The position numbers and the translations under genes were made by a program. Below, one piece after another: positions 8,339 to 17,119 of a stretch of DNA of 64,000 bases. Under the pieces are notes generated by a model. It was given only the letters and a program-made list of their open reading frames with translations, searched no databases and was not told where the DNA came from. The DNA comes from NORP259 sp041398705 (lineage in GTDB: Bacteria; Planctomycetota; UBA1135; GCA-002686595), in the NCBI GenBank assembly GCA_041398705.1, contig JAWKUI010000004.1:479409-543408 (forward strand), read 5' to 3'. Position 1 is the stretch's first letter. Every line of letters starts with the position of its first letter.

Positions 8339-9430
8339 TCAGAGCTCCTGCAACCGGCGTTCCCGGTCCAGGGCCTCCAGCTCGGACAGGAGCGGATCCA
8401 GCCGGCCGGCCACGATCTGCTCCAGGTTGAAGTTCTTGTGCTCGCTACCCTCCAAACGGTGGTCGGTCACCCGGTTTTGGGGCCAGTTGTAGGTGCGTAC
8501 CTTCGCGCTGCGGTCGCCGGTTCCCACCTGCGACTTCCGGGCGGCCGAACGTTCGGCGTGGATGCGAGCCTGCTCCGCCTCGAACAGGCGCGCCCGCAGG
8601 ATGCGCATGGCCTTGGCTTTGTTCTTGTGCTGGGACTTCTCGTCCTGGCAGATCACGACGGTGTCCGTGGGCAGGTGCGTGATGCGCACCGCGGACGAGG
8701 TCTTGTTGACCGACTGACCGCCCGGGCCCGACGAGCGCATGGTGTCGATGCGCAGGTCGTTCTCGTGGATGTCGACCTCGGCTTCTTCGGCTTCGGGCAA
8801 CACCGCTACCGTGGCGGCGGAGGTGTGCACGCGGCCCTTGGTTTCGGTGGCCGGCACGCGTTGCACGCGGTGCACCCCCGATTCGAACTGCAGGGCGCGC
8901 CAGGCGCCTTCGCCCTCGACGGCGAAGGACAATTCCTTGTACCCCCCCACTTCGGACTCGGACTCGCTCAGCATCTCGATCTTGTACCGGCGCGTTTCGA
9001 ACCAACGCTGGTACATGCGGAACAGGTCGCCGGCGAAGAGCGTGGCTTCGTCACCGCCCGTGCCCGCACGGATCTCGAAGATCACCTTGGTGCGGTCGTC
9101 TTCGGCGTTCTTGATGAGGGCGAGCTTGATCTCTTCGTCGAGTTCATGCTCTTCCCGCTCGACCTCCGCCAGGTCTTCGCTCGCCAGGTCGGCCATGTCG
9201 GCATCGCCGGACTCGAGCAATTCGCGAGCCTCCTGCTCCCGCCTCGTCAGCGCACAGACGCGATCGTAGAGATCCTTGCTGATCTCCAGGCTGCCGCGTT
9301 CGCGCAGCAGCGCGGGAAAGCGGCGCACGTCCGAAGCCAGCTCCGGATCCGCCAATTGTTCCGTCAGCTCCGCGTGGCGCTGGGCGCGCTCACGCAGTTT
9401 CTGCACGAGGGTGGGATGCAGGCTGGTCAA
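8339..9430 (-). CDS. prfA: Peptide chain release factor 1
   Basis: RF1 recognises UAA and UAG stop codons and triggers peptide release. The 363-residue protein has the codon-recognition tripeptide in RVPATETKGR (PAT near residue 193) and the catalytic GGQ in SSGPGGQSVNKTSSAVR (about 237-239). PAT rather than the serine-containing RF2 tripeptide identifies it as RF1. The start is a TTG at 9428-9430: the sequence from there (MTSLHPTLVQKLRE) lines up with the normal RF1 N-terminus and no ATG is close. The upstream rpmE gene is separated by a terminator-like hairpin, so prfA may be partly expressed by read-through. Confidence 0.95.
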   Translation of the reverse strand: MTSLHPTLVQKLRERAQRHAELTEQLADPELASDVRRFPALLRERGSLEISKDLYDRVCALTRREQEARELLESGDADMADLASEDLAEVEREEHELDEEIKLALIKNAEDDRTKVIFEIRAGTGGDEATLFAGDLFRMYQRWFETRRYKIEMLSESESEVGGYKELSFAVEGEGAWRALQFESGVHRVQRVPATETKGRVHTSAATVAVLPEAEEAEVDIHENDLRIDTMRSSGPGGQSVNKTSSAVRITHLPTDTVVICQDEKSQHKNKAKAMRILRARLFEAEQARIHAERSAARKSQVGTGDRSAKVRTYNWPQNRVTDHRLEGSEHKNFNLEQIVAGRLDPLLSELEALDRERRLQEL

Positions 9431-9454
9431 GTCGAAGCGGGGCGGGAGAAGCGG

Positions 9455-9500
9455 GGTAAAAACCAGGCGCCCGTGTCCGAACCGTCGGGATGGGCGCCTG
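9455..9500 (-). terminator. Intrinsic terminator after rpmE
   Basis: On the minus strand a perfect 9-bp stem (CAGGCGCCC at 9500-9492 pairing with GGGCGCCTG at 9472-9464) is followed by GTTTTTACC. It lies 75 bases after the rpmE stop and ends about 25 bases before the prfA start, so it could end the rpmE transcript or attenuate prfA. Confidence 0.75.
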
Positions 9501-9574
9501 CGAAGCGCGCCATCGAAAATCGCCGGTCGGACAACGGGCGCACAGACACGGAACCGGTCGCGGTACCGCCGGCC

Positions 9575-9778
9575 CTACTTCTTCTTGCCGTACTTCTTGA
9601 GGAAGCGGTCCACGCGGCCGGCCGCGTCGACGAACTTCTGCTTGCCGGTGAAGAAGGGGTGGCACTCGTTGCAGATTTCGATCTTCAGTTCGGAGACCGT
9701 CGCGCGAGTGGTGAATTCGTTGCCACAACCGCAGTGCACTTTGCACTCGGTGTACTTGGGGTGGATGTCGCTCTTCAT
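9575..9778 (-). CDS. rpmE: 50S ribosomal protein L31
   Basis: A 67-residue L31, a small protein of the 50S central protuberance. It is the zinc-binding type: VHCGCGNEF and ICNECHPFFTGKQKFVD supply the cysteines, so it should be the form used when zinc is plentiful. The open frame runs upstream, but the ATG at 9776-9778 has a GAGAGG ribosome-binding site and matches the usual N-terminus (MKSDIHPKYTE). The rpmE-prfA order is common in bacteria. Confidence 0.95.
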   Translation of the reverse strand: MKSDIHPKYTECKVHCGCGNEFTTRATVSELKIEICNECHPFFTGKQKFVDAAGRVDRFLKKYGKKK

Positions 9779-9847
9779 GGGGGTCGCCTCTCGAGGGGGG
9801 CCATTTCCAAAGGCCTTTCCCGGGCTTTCGGGGCGCAAATCGTACGT

Positions 9848-10453
9848 TCAGGCGGGCGGCAAAACAAGCCCGGAACGGGCCAGCAGTGCCAGAACCAGGT
9901 CCACCGGCAGGCCCACGACGTTGTCGAAGCCCCCGCCCTCCAGGCCGGTGACGAAGGCGTCCGCGGTCTCCTGGATGGCGTACCCCCCCGCCTTGTCCTG
10001 CCATTCCCCGCTGACCACGTAGGCCTGCACCTCGGCCGGGGTGATGGTCCGCATGCTCACGATGGTGCACTCCTGGGACACGAACTGGGCGCCGTCTTCG
10101 GCGCGCACCACGCAGACCCCCGTGATGACCCGATGGCGGCTGCCCGAAAGGGCCTCGAGCATGGCCTGGGCGTGCTCCGGACCCTCGGGTTTGCCCAGGA
10201 GGCGCGCCCCGGGATCTTCCCCCAGGGCCACGACGGTATCCGCCCCGAGCACCCACCGCGGGCCGGGGCCGAGGCGCTCCGCGACCGCCTGGGCCTTGCG
10301 CCGGGCGAGTTCCATGGCGAGCTCCCCCGCCGAGGGGGCCGTGACCCCGTCCTCGTCCACGTGGCTGACCTGGACTTCGAAGGGCACCCCACGCGCCGCC
10401 AGCAGGGCGCTGCGGCGCGGGGAGGCGGAGGCCAGGACCAAAGCGGGCGCCAT
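9848..10453 (-). CDS. maf: Maf-family nucleoside triphosphate pyrophosphatase
   Basis: A 201-residue Maf-like protein. The family hydrolyses non-canonical or excess nucleoside triphosphates (dTTP, UTP and modified bases) to monophosphates and is linked to septum inhibition in Bacillus. The N-terminal signature LASASPRRSALLAARG is complete, followed by ARRKAQAV, VLGADTVVALGED and SGSRHRVITGV; the C-terminal half contains EWQDKAGGYAIQE, typical of the YhdE/Maf subgroup. The start ATG at 10451-10453 lies 9 bases beyond the stop of the endonuclease III-like gene, so the two are probably co-transcribed. Confidence 0.93.
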   Translation of the reverse strand: MAPALVLASASPRRSALLAARGVPFEVQVSHVDEDGVTAPSAGELAMELARRKAQAVAERLGPGPRWVLGADTVVALGEDPGARLLGKPEGPEHAQAMLEALSGSRHRVITGVCVVRAEDGAQFVSQECTIVSMRTITPAEVQAYVVSGEWQDKAGGYAIQETADAFVTGLEGGGFDNVVGLPVDLVLALLARSGLVLPPA

Positions 10454-10462
10454 GGGCCGGAC

Positions 10463-11812
10463 CTACTTCTTGCCTTTGGTGGTCTTTTTCTTGACCGGCG
10501 CCTTCTTGGTCGCGGTCGTCGGCTTCTTGGTGACCTTCTTCTTGGCCGGAGTCGCCTTGGCTTGGGTGGTGGCCTTCTTGGCCGACGCCTTCTTGCTGGC
10601 GGTCGTCGGCTTCTTGGTCACGGCCTTCTTCGCCGGAGCGGCTTTGGCTTTGGTGGTCGGCTTCTTGGTGACGGCCTTTTTCGCGGGGGCCTTCTTGGCG
10701 GCTTTCTTCGCGGCTTCGGCCTTCTTCTTGGCTTCGTCGGCCTTTTTCTTGGCCTCCTCGGCCTTCTTCTTGGCGTCGGCTTTCTTCTTTTCCTCCGCCT
10801 TCTTCTTCGCTTCGGCTTTCTTGGCCGCTTCGGCCTTCTTGGCGGCGGCCTCGCGCACCTTCTCGGCGGCCTTGGCCTTGCGCTCGGCTTCGGCGGCATC
10901 CTTGGCGGCCTTCTTGGCGGCTTCGGCTTCGGCTTTCTTCGCGGCGATCTGATCGGCCTTCTCGCGCTCCTTCTGGAGTTTGGCTTCGACCAGTTCCAGG
11001 CGCTTGCGCTCCTTCTCGGCCTCCTTGGCGAGGCGTTCCTCTTCGCGCTTGTTGGCCACGGCGAGGCGGGCCTCCTCCTTCTTGCGGGCGGCCTCCTCAC
11101 GCTTGATCGACGACACGCGATCTTCGTAGGACTTCTTGCCGAAGGGCAGGGTGCGCAGCACTTCCCAGGTGACGTAGGAGGGTTCCTTCTCGTCGTTCCA
11201 GTGCTCGAGCACCTCGTGGATCGCGAGGTTGAAGGCGAACCGTTCCTTCTCGGAGACGAGGGCCTCCAGGGCGGTGGTGCCCTTGGCGACCGACGTGGTG
11301 CGCGCGATCAGCCCGAGCTTGTCGAGCAGCTTCAGGAGACCGGGGTGCACGGTCATCTGCCCGCCGTTCGCCTGCCACAACAGGAACGCGGTCGGCGCCA
11401 TGCCCAGCACGGTCATCGATTCGATCAGCGGACCGACTTCGGTGCCGGGTTCGCGCAGGAACTCGAGCTCCATCCCGTGGGTCTTCTGGAAGACGTCCTG
11501 CAGGTAGTCCTTCAGGTCCCGGGCCGCCGGGGCACGGGAGTTCAGAAGCTCCATGCCCTTCTTGCGGGTGCTGGTCTTGATGTACTGGGCCAGCTCCTGG
11601 GCCTGGCAGACCCGCGCTTCGTTCCAGTCACCGATGCCGGCGCGCAGGGAAACCACCGAGGCTTCGGCCTGGGTCTGGGTCAGGTGCCGCATGAGCATCA
11701 GCACGGCCCCCTGCTCGAGCAGGGAGAACCCCTCGAGCGGCTGGTCGGGCAGTGGATGGCGCGGCTTGACTTCCTGGATCAGGCGAGCGACGAAGTCGGA
11801 CTTCTTGGCCAA
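10463..11812 (-). CDS. Endonuclease III-like (HhH-GPD) domain fused to a histone H1-like tail
   Basis: Residues about 5-200 resemble the helix-hairpin-helix glycosylase fold: LEFLREPGTEVGPLIESMTVLG and the segment running from TVHPGLLKLLDKLGLI to ALVSEKERFAFNLAIHEVL follow the endonuclease III pattern. The catalytic positions differ. The hairpin usually written LPGVGxKTA reads TVLGMAPTAF, the catalytic V-D-T-H reads V-H-P-G, and no iron-sulfur cysteines follow. Residues about 215-449 are almost entirely Lys, Ala and Glu, first a likely coiled coil and then PAKK and VTKKPTT repeats like histone H1 or AlgP tails. I place the start at a TTG at 11810-11812 because AGGAGA lies nine bases upstream; a TTG 36 bases earlier lacks such a site. 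A DNA-binding, nucleoid-associated role is inferred. Confidence 0.7.
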   Translation of the reverse strand: MAKKSDFVARLIQEVKPRHPLPDQPLEGFSLLEQGAVLMLMRHLTQTQAEASVVSLRAGIGDWNEARVCQAQELAQYIKTSTRKKGMELLNSRAPAARDLKDYLQDVFQKTHGMELEFLREPGTEVGPLIESMTVLGMAPTAFLLWQANGGQMTVHPGLLKLLDKLGLIARTTSVAKGTTALEALVSEKERFAFNLAIHEVLEHWNDEKEPSYVTWEVLRTLPFGKKSYEDRVSSIKREEAARKKEEARLAVANKREEERLAKEAEKERKRLELVEAKLQKEREKADQIAAKKAEAEAAKKAAKDAAEAERKAKAAEKVREAAAKKAEAAKKAEAKKKAEEKKKADAKKKAEEAKKKADEAKKKAEAAKKAAKKAPAKKAVTKKPTTKAKAAPAKKAVTKKPTTASKKASAKKATTQAKATPAKKKVTKKPTTATKKAPVKKKTTKGKK

Positions 11813-11866
11813 GGGGAGGGTCTCCTGGACGATCGATCGGCGTGGCAACCAGCGGTTGGAAACAGA

Positions 11867-11905
11867 CGCATCCCAAGGGCCCGCTGGGCGCCCTCAGGAT
11901 GTGCG
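11867..11905 (-). terminator. Possible terminator after rpsP
   Basis: Nested inverted repeats (CGCATCC at 11867-11873 with GGATGTGCG at 11897-11905, enclosing AGGGC...GCCCT) lie 28 bases beyond the rpsP stop. The T-run after it on the minus strand is weak (TCTGTTTCC), so the call is tentative. Confidence 0.45.
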
Positions 11906-11932
11906 TTTTGTACAGGGGCGGGGCCCCAGGGG

Positions 11933-12355
11933 TTATTCGGCGCTCGCGGCGGCCTTGGCGGCGGCGCGCTTGGCAGCCACGCGGTCCTGAGAACGCTTGG
12001 TCTTGCGCTCGGCGCGGGCGGTCTTGGCGGCAACGCGGGCCTGGCTGGTTTTGGTCGCCTTCTTGCGGCCGCTACGGTCGCGCTTTTCTTTCGGCTTGCC
12101 GAAGTCCTTGTAGACGCCGGCGCGCTTGAAGATCGAACGCACGGTTTCGGACGGCAGAGCGCCGTTCGTCAGCCAGTGGCGAGCGCGTTCCACGTCGAGG
12201 GTGGTCTGCATCTCTTTGTTCGGGGAAACCGGATCGTAGAGACCCAGGTTCTCCAGGGTGCGACCGTCACGCGGAGCGCGCGAGTCGGCGACGGAGATGC
12301 GATAGCAGGGTCGGTTGCGACGACCCGTCCTCTTCATGCGGATGACAACGGCCAT
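11933..12355 (-). CDS. rpsP: 30S ribosomal protein S16 with a basic C-terminal extension
   Basis: The first 80 or so residues are a standard S16 (MAVVIRMKRTGRRNRPCYR, then VADSRAPRDGRTLENLGLYDP), a 30S protein needed for early assembly. The protein continues to 140 residues with a tail made almost wholly of Lys, Arg and Ala (TKTSQARVAAKTARAERKT and similar), beyond the usual length. In most bacteria rpsP is followed by rimM and trmD; here neither is present, and only the upstream neighbour ffh is kept. The tail resembles those of Ffh and the H1-like protein on either side and may contact rRNA; that is inference. Confidence 0.94.
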   Translation of the reverse strand: MAVVIRMKRTGRRNRPCYRISVADSRAPRDGRTLENLGLYDPVSPNKEMQTTLDVERARHWLTNGALPSETVRSIFKRAGVYKDFGKPKEKRDRSGRKKATKTSQARVAAKTARAERKTKRSQDRVAAKRAAAKAAASAE

Positions 12356-12550
12356 GGATTGGATTTGCGTGCCCTGGTACCAGCCAGGGCGAGGTTTTCG
12401 TTCGAAGATCTTCGGGACCCGCCCGCGGAGCCCCGCTGAAGCGGAAGGCAGGAAGCGGAAGGCGGGGGCGCCCCCGCCATTGGACGGGGCCGATTGGACC
12501 CTGGCCTTCGGGTTCGAGCCCGGAATCAGACAAAAAAGGGCCCGGCGAGT

Positions 12551-14161
12551 CTACTTCTTCTTGCGGTTTTTGCGCCGGTCCTTGGCTTTGGCCTTTTCCT
12601 TTTTGCGATCCACCGCCCCCTTGCCCCCCCCGCGGGTGGCCGAAGAGCCCATGGGCCGGGGTGCCCGGGGGTCGAAACCGCCCATGCCCCCCATGCCGGG
12701 CAGCCCGCCCGGCAGGCCCTCGGGCAGGCCGCCGCCCCCGCCGAACAGGGAGCCCAGGGCCCCCAGGCCCGGCAGGCCGCCCCGTTTGCCCGCTTTGGGG
12801 TCGATCATCTCACCCGTGGGAGACAGGCCGGCCAGGGCCTCGCGTTTGCCCTTGGCCCCGAGCATCGAGCCCAGGCCCATCTTGTTGAGCTGCTTCATCA
12901 TGACCTTCATGTCCTTGAAGCGCTTGAGCAGTTCGTTCACGGCTTCGACCCCCTGACCGGCGCCGCGCGCGATGCGCCGGCGGCGGCTCATGTCGAGGAT
13001 CTCGGGCCGGATGCGTTCCATCGGGGTCATCGACGTGAACAGGGCGACGAGCCGGTTCATGTGGCTCTCGTCGACGTCCATGTCGCCCAGTTGCCCCATA
13101 CCCGGCATCATGCCGAGCACCTTCTTCATGGGGCCCATCTTGCGCACCATGCGGATCATGCCGAGCATGTCTTCGAGGGTGAAGGTGCCCATCACCATCT
13201 TCTCGAAGCCCGCCTGCGCCTCCTCCTCGTCGATCTTGGCGCTGGCCTCCTCGACGAGGCCGACGACGTCCCCCATGCCTAGGATGCGGCCCGCCATGCG
13301 TTCCGCCTGGAACCGGTCGAGATCGTCGATCTTCTCGCCGCTGCCGAGGTAGAGGATCGGGGCGCCCGTCACCTCTTTCAGACTGACCGCCGCCCCCCCG
13401 CGCGCATCCCCGTCCATTTTGGTGAGGATCACGCCGGTGAGCTCCAGCCGTTCGTGGAAGGCTTTGGCCGATTGCACCGCGTCCTGGCCGGTCATCGCGT
13501 CGACGACCAGGACCTGGTTGTGCGGCTGGGTGACGGCGGCGATTTCAGCCACTTCCGCCATCAATTCCGCGTCCACGTGCAGACGGCCGGCGGTGTCGAG
13601 AATGACCACATCCCGGCCCGTGCGGCGCGCTTCTTCGAGGCCGCGGCGGCAGACTTCGGGCGGGGTGGCGCCTTCCACGTGGAAGACGGGCACGCCGATG
13701 CGTTCGCCCAGGATTTGGAGCTGTTGCACGGCGGCGGGCCGTTTGACGTCGGCGGCCACCAGCAGCGGGCGCTTGCCTTCTTTGGTCGCCAGGTGCTTGG
13801 CGAGTTTGGCGCAGGTGGTGGTCTTGCCAGCCCCCTGCAGACCCGCCATGAGGATGACCGTCGGCGGGGTCTTGGCGAAGGTCAGGCGGGCGTCCTCGGG
13901 CCCCATCAGCTCGACCAGCTCGGTGTGCACCGCGTGCACGAACTGATCCGAGGCCTCGACGCCTTTCAGGCGGTTCGCCCCCAGAGCCCGTTCTTTGACG
14001 CGCTCGGTGAATTGACGGGCGAGCTGGAAGTGCACATCGGCCTCGAGCAGGGCCTTGCGCACCTGGTCGAGACCTTCGCCGATGTTGTCCTCGGTCAGCT
14101 CGTGTTTGCCACGGAACAGGCCGAAGGAACGGGTCAGGCGCTGGGTGAGGGATTCGAACAT
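12551..14161 (-). CDS. ffh: Signal recognition particle protein Ffh
   Basis: Ffh is the GTPase of the signal recognition particle and delivers nascent membrane proteins to FtsY. The N domain is followed by the G domain with GLQGAGKTTTCAKLA (P-loop), DTAGRLHVD and TKMDGDARGGAA, and by a methionine-rich M domain (MGPMKKVLGMMPGMGQLGD, MSRRRRIARGAGQ) that binds SRP RNA. After about residue 430 comes a Gly/Pro/Leu-rich stretch and a strongly basic end (KKEKAKAKDRRKNRKKK), longer than usual. I start at the ATG at 14159-14161 (MFESLTQRL), the family consensus; a GTG four codons earlier is possible. The ffh-rpsP pair is conserved in many bacteria. Confidence 0.95.
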   Translation of the reverse strand: MFESLTQRLTRSFGLFRGKHELTEDNIGEGLDQVRKALLEADVHFQLARQFTERVKERALGANRLKGVEASDQFVHAVHTELVELMGPEDARLTFAKTPPTVILMAGLQGAGKTTTCAKLAKHLATKEGKRPLLVAADVKRPAAVQQLQILGERIGVPVFHVEGATPPEVCRRGLEEARRTGRDVVILDTAGRLHVDAELMAEVAEIAAVTQPHNQVLVVDAMTGQDAVQSAKAFHERLELTGVILTKMDGDARGGAAVSLKEVTGAPILYLGSGEKIDDLDRFQAERMAGRILGMGDVVGLVEEASAKIDEEEAQAGFEKMVMGTFTLEDMLGMIRMVRKMGPMKKVLGMMPGMGQLGDMDVDESHMNRLVALFTSMTPMERIRPEILDMSRRRRIARGAGQGVEAVNELLKRFKDMKVMMKQLNKMGLGSMLGAKGKREALAGLSPTGEMIDPKAGKRGGLPGLGALGSLFGGGGGLPEGLPGGLPGMGGMGGFDPRAPRPMGSSATRGGGKGAVDRKKEKAKAKDRRKNRKKK

Positions 14162-14222
14162 GCCGGGGAGCACGATACGGCCCCCGGCCGGGCGGGTAAA
14201 GCCGCCAGTGGCCCGCGGGGGC

Positions 14223-16478
14223 TCAGTGGAAGTCGACCGAAGCCGAATCCGAGGTGTTCGAGGTGCTTTGCACGCCCTGGAAGTCCCGGTGCCACAACTG
14301 GAAGTGCCAGGTGGAGCCCGGCAGCACCGTGGCCCCCGGGGGCAACTGGTTGAGATCCAGGGTCCGGCTGACCGTGCCCGCCGCGTTGGCCACGTGGATC
14401 GCCTGGTTCAAGCGATAGAGCTGGCCGCCCAGGCAGAGGTTGCCCTGGCTGCCCCCGAACAGCGGCACATAGCCCCCCTGGGGCGCAAACAGGTAGTACC
14501 CGGGCACCCCGATCGGCAGGGACTCGGTGACCAGCACCACGAGGTTCTGGGCCACGGTGGCGTTGCCCAACACGCGGGTGTGGCTTTCGAACCCGGTGGA
14601 GTTGGGGTTGCTCAGGCACGGGTTGCTGCTGATTTCCCCTGTGCAGGCCCCGCCGCAGTGCAGGGGATCGAAGATCACCGCCCCCATGTCCAGGCGCGTG
14701 CCGTCGGGATCGGTCGGCAGGACGGGATCCCCCGTGTCGATGGCCGGAGAGCCCGGCATGAGGTGCAGGTCGTTGGTGGTCCAGAAGCGCGGGTTGCCGA
14801 CCCGGTTGCCGGTCCCGGGCGTGACCGTCGGCAGCAGGCTGTAGCGCACCTGGGTACTGGCCTCCTGCGCATTGGGCTGACACGCGTGCACGATCACGTG
14901 GCTGAGGTTGCAGCCGTAGGTGCCGCCCCCGCCGGTGGTGGCGAACCCTTCGATGATCGAAACGTTCAAGAGTTGCGCCGGACCGTAGAGCGTACCCCCA
15001 TAGGCGACCCCCGTTCCCGGGCTCGCTTCGCTGCGGCAACGTTTGAATTGGCAGCGGTTGATCTGAATGCCGGCCGAAAGGCACTGCAGCGCGCCGCCCT
15101 GGGCTTCCCCATGGGCCAGCGCGACGTTGTCCTCGAACAGGCAGTTGCGCAGCAGCCCGGTCCCCTCGAGGGCCACCGCGCCGCCGCTGGCGCGATCGGT
15201 CAAACCGCCCGGCAGATTCGCCAGGGCCTGGTTGCCCGAGAACCAGCAGTTGTCGATGGCGGTCGAGGTGCGCGCCGAAACGGCGCCTCCGCGGGCTTCG
15301 CCGCCGGCCAGGGCGCCCGCGCGGGCGCGGTTGTTCACGAAAAAGCTGTCGGTGAGGAACGCCGGACCGGCTTCCACGTGCACAGCGCCGCCTTGGCTCG
15401 CTTCGTTGTTGGCGAGATAGGTGCCCGTAACGAAGAGGGATTCGGCCCCCCACTTGTAGATCGCCCCGCCGGATTGGCCCGGGCCCGCGGCCTGGTTGCC
15501 GGTCACGAAACAACCGAACAGCGACGCCCGGCACCCCACCAGCGCCAAGGCGCCTCCGACCGTCGATCCCGTCTGGTTGTCGGAGAACGAACACGTCTGG
15601 GCGAGCATGTCCCCGTCGTACCCGAGAATCGCGGCCCCTGGCAGCAGATCGCTCTGGAACCCCGCAAAGCCACTGCTCAGGAATTCGCTGATGCAGCCGT
15701 CCAGGTACATGCCGCGGCCCGGCACCCCCGTGCCCGAGAACTGGCAACTGTGGACATGGACCACCGCGTCGCTGGCGCGCAGGTGCATCGCAGCGTCCAC
15801 GGCTCCCGTTCCGGCCGGCCCAGGCAAGAAACTGCAGTTGTCGGCCGTCACCGCACCGCCTTCGAGGAACAAGCCGCCATAGGTGCCCGGCGCGCCCGCC
15901 TGGAACGTGCAGTCGACAAGTTCCAGGTTCGAAGTCTTGCCATAGACGCACCCGGCTCCACCGTTGCCCGAGAAGGTGCAGGTGTCGAGCAACGGATTGC
16001 CGTTGACCACGTACACCGCGCTGCCGGAACCGGGCGCCAGATTGCCCTCGAAGACGAGATCGCGAAGGGTCGGCATCGATCCTTCGATGAACACCGCTCC
16101 CGCCGCATTGGCACTCACCCCGGGCGCGTTGCGCAGGGTGAACCCCTCCAACCCGGCCTGACGACCTTCCCCACTCACGAACCGCACCAGGGCATGTTGG
16201 GCCGAACCCGGCCCCAAGCCGCTGAGGAAGGTCACCGCAGCTCCGCCGGTGGATTGCACCAGCACGGCCTTGCCCCCGAAATCGATGGCCTCATCGATGT
16301 AGTCTCCCGGGGCGATCAACAGCACATCGCCGTTGCCGGTGCTGGTCTGGGCCAGCGCGTAGTCGATGCGCGCATAGGGCTGCGATTGGGTGCCCAGGCC
16401 GGGGGCGGCGGCGCTGGCGTCCACATACCAAGTGGCCTGCGGAATAGGTGCGGCCAGGAGCAGGGGGGCGAAGAACAT
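14223..16478 (-). CDS. Secreted right-handed beta-helix protein with shared C-terminal domain
   Basis: A 751-residue secreted protein of unknown substrate. After a short hydrophobic signal (MFFAPLLLAAPIPQA) comes ATWYVDASAAAPG, then a long series of beta-helix coils with recurring G-G-A and C-x-F patterns (GGAIYKWG, GGAVHVEAG, GGALQCLS), the fold of polysaccharide lyases and surface adhesins. The coils end at MPGSPAIDTGDP and DMGAVIFDP. The last 125 residues (NPNSTG, GSQGNLCLGG, TWHFQLWHRD, STSNTSDSASVDF) are a domain found in four other proteins of this window. A paralogue with the same start and layout is at 57109-59052. The start is the ATG at 16476-16478 because it begins the hydrophobic segment; the frame is open further upstream without coding character. 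Confidence 0.8.
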   Translation of the reverse strand: MFFAPLLLAAPIPQATWYVDASAAAPGLGTQSQPYARIDYALAQTSTGNGDVLLIAPGDYIDEAIDFGGKAVLVQSTGGAAVTFLSGLGPGSAQHALVRFVSGEGRQAGLEGFTLRNAPGVSANAAGAVFIEGSMPTLRDLVFEGNLAPGSGSAVYVVNGNPLLDTCTFSGNGGAGCVYGKTSNLELVDCTFQAGAPGTYGGLFLEGGAVTADNCSFLPGPAGTGAVDAAMHLRASDAVVHVHSCQFSGTGVPGRGMYLDGCISEFLSSGFAGFQSDLLPGAAILGYDGDMLAQTCSFSDNQTGSTVGGALALVGCRASLFGCFVTGNQAAGPGQSGGAIYKWGAESLFVTGTYLANNEASQGGAVHVEAGPAFLTDSFFVNNRARAGALAGGEARGGAVSARTSTAIDNCWFSGNQALANLPGGLTDRASGGAVALEGTGLLRNCLFEDNVALAHGEAQGGALQCLSAGIQINRCQFKRCRSEASPGTGVAYGGTLYGPAQLLNVSIIEGFATTGGGGTYGCNLSHVIVHACQPNAQEASTQVRYSLLPTVTPGTGNRVGNPRFWTTNDLHLMPGSPAIDTGDPVLPTDPDGTRLDMGAVIFDPLHCGGACTGEISSNPCLSNPNSTGFESHTRVLGNATVAQNLVVLVTESLPIGVPGYYLFAPQGGYVPLFGGSQGNLCLGGQLYRLNQAIHVANAAGTVSRTLDLNQLPPGATVLPGSTWHFQLWHRDFQGVQSTSNTSDSASVDFH

Positions 16479-17119
16479 GAAACGGAAGTGCAGGCGGTTT
16501 TTTGGGGGGGCGAAAACGTCCGCAGGCGCGGCCATCGCCCCAATGGCTCTACTGTACGCAGGATCCTCCGTCCCGCCAGACCGGCAAAAATGTGCGATCG
16601 GCGGGAACGGGCGCGGCCATCGTAAGGCCGCTAGCGGCACCGGCTACGGGCCGCCCCTGGCTTGCCCCCGCATGGGGCATACTCCCCCTGCCGCCGTCTC
16701 GGGGCGAGAAAGCCGGATCCGGCTGTGCTGCTGTGCCCTGCCGATCCCGACTTCCCGGCCCGCTTCCCCCTCCGCCCGGCGCCTCCACAGGTACACGTCT
16801 GCGCTCCGCAGGCCCAGCGGACATCGCCACGAAACGGACCTACCCCACCGCGCGCTACCCCACCGGCGCACTGGCCAACCGGCGCACTGGCCAACCGGCG
16901 CACTGGCCAACCGGCGCACTAGCCCATCACTCTGGCCCGCCACACCGCAGTTGCGCAATTTCTGCGCACCCGCTGTCACACCCTGCGTACCCCACGCGAG
17001 AACGGATCTCATGAGTGCTTCTCGGCTTCTCCCTGCTTCGCCTGCGAAGAGCCCACGAATGCAGGAAACCGGCTCGAAGGACGCGGATCGACCGCCGCGG
17101 CATGGCTATACTCGCTGGC
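16479..17119. other. Divergent intergenic region
   Basis: This 640-bp gap separates two divergent genes and should hold both promoters. Apart from the 16-bp tandem repeat at 16863-16922, I see no gene or RNA signature in it. Open frames here have no family similarity. Confidence 0.5.
16863..16922. repeat. 16-bp tandem repeat, about 3.7 copies
   Basis: Three exact head-to-tail copies of CCGGCGCACTGGCCAA (16863-16878, 16879-16894, 16895-16910) are followed by a partial copy, CCGGCGCACT, ending near 16920. The unit contains the near-palindrome CTGGCCAA. There are no spacers, so it is not a CRISPR. It sits about 200 bases upstream of the cytochrome gene. Confidence 0.9.

Noticed and set aside
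7688..12439. A 1583-codon open frame on the plus strand
   Set aside because: It is antisense to prfA, rpmE, maf, the H1-like gene and rpsP, all of which have clear families. High GC keeps opposite frames open.
12356..12550. Possible SRP RNA gene between rpsP and ffh
   Set aside because: A GGAAGGCAGGAAGCGG-like stretch looked similar to the SRP RNA tip at first, but the conserved tetraloop and symmetric loop could not be placed. It remains a plain spacer with a small hairpin.
16863..16922. Possible CRISPR array
   Set aside because: The units are directly joined with no spacers and there are no cas genes; it is a simple tandem repeat.
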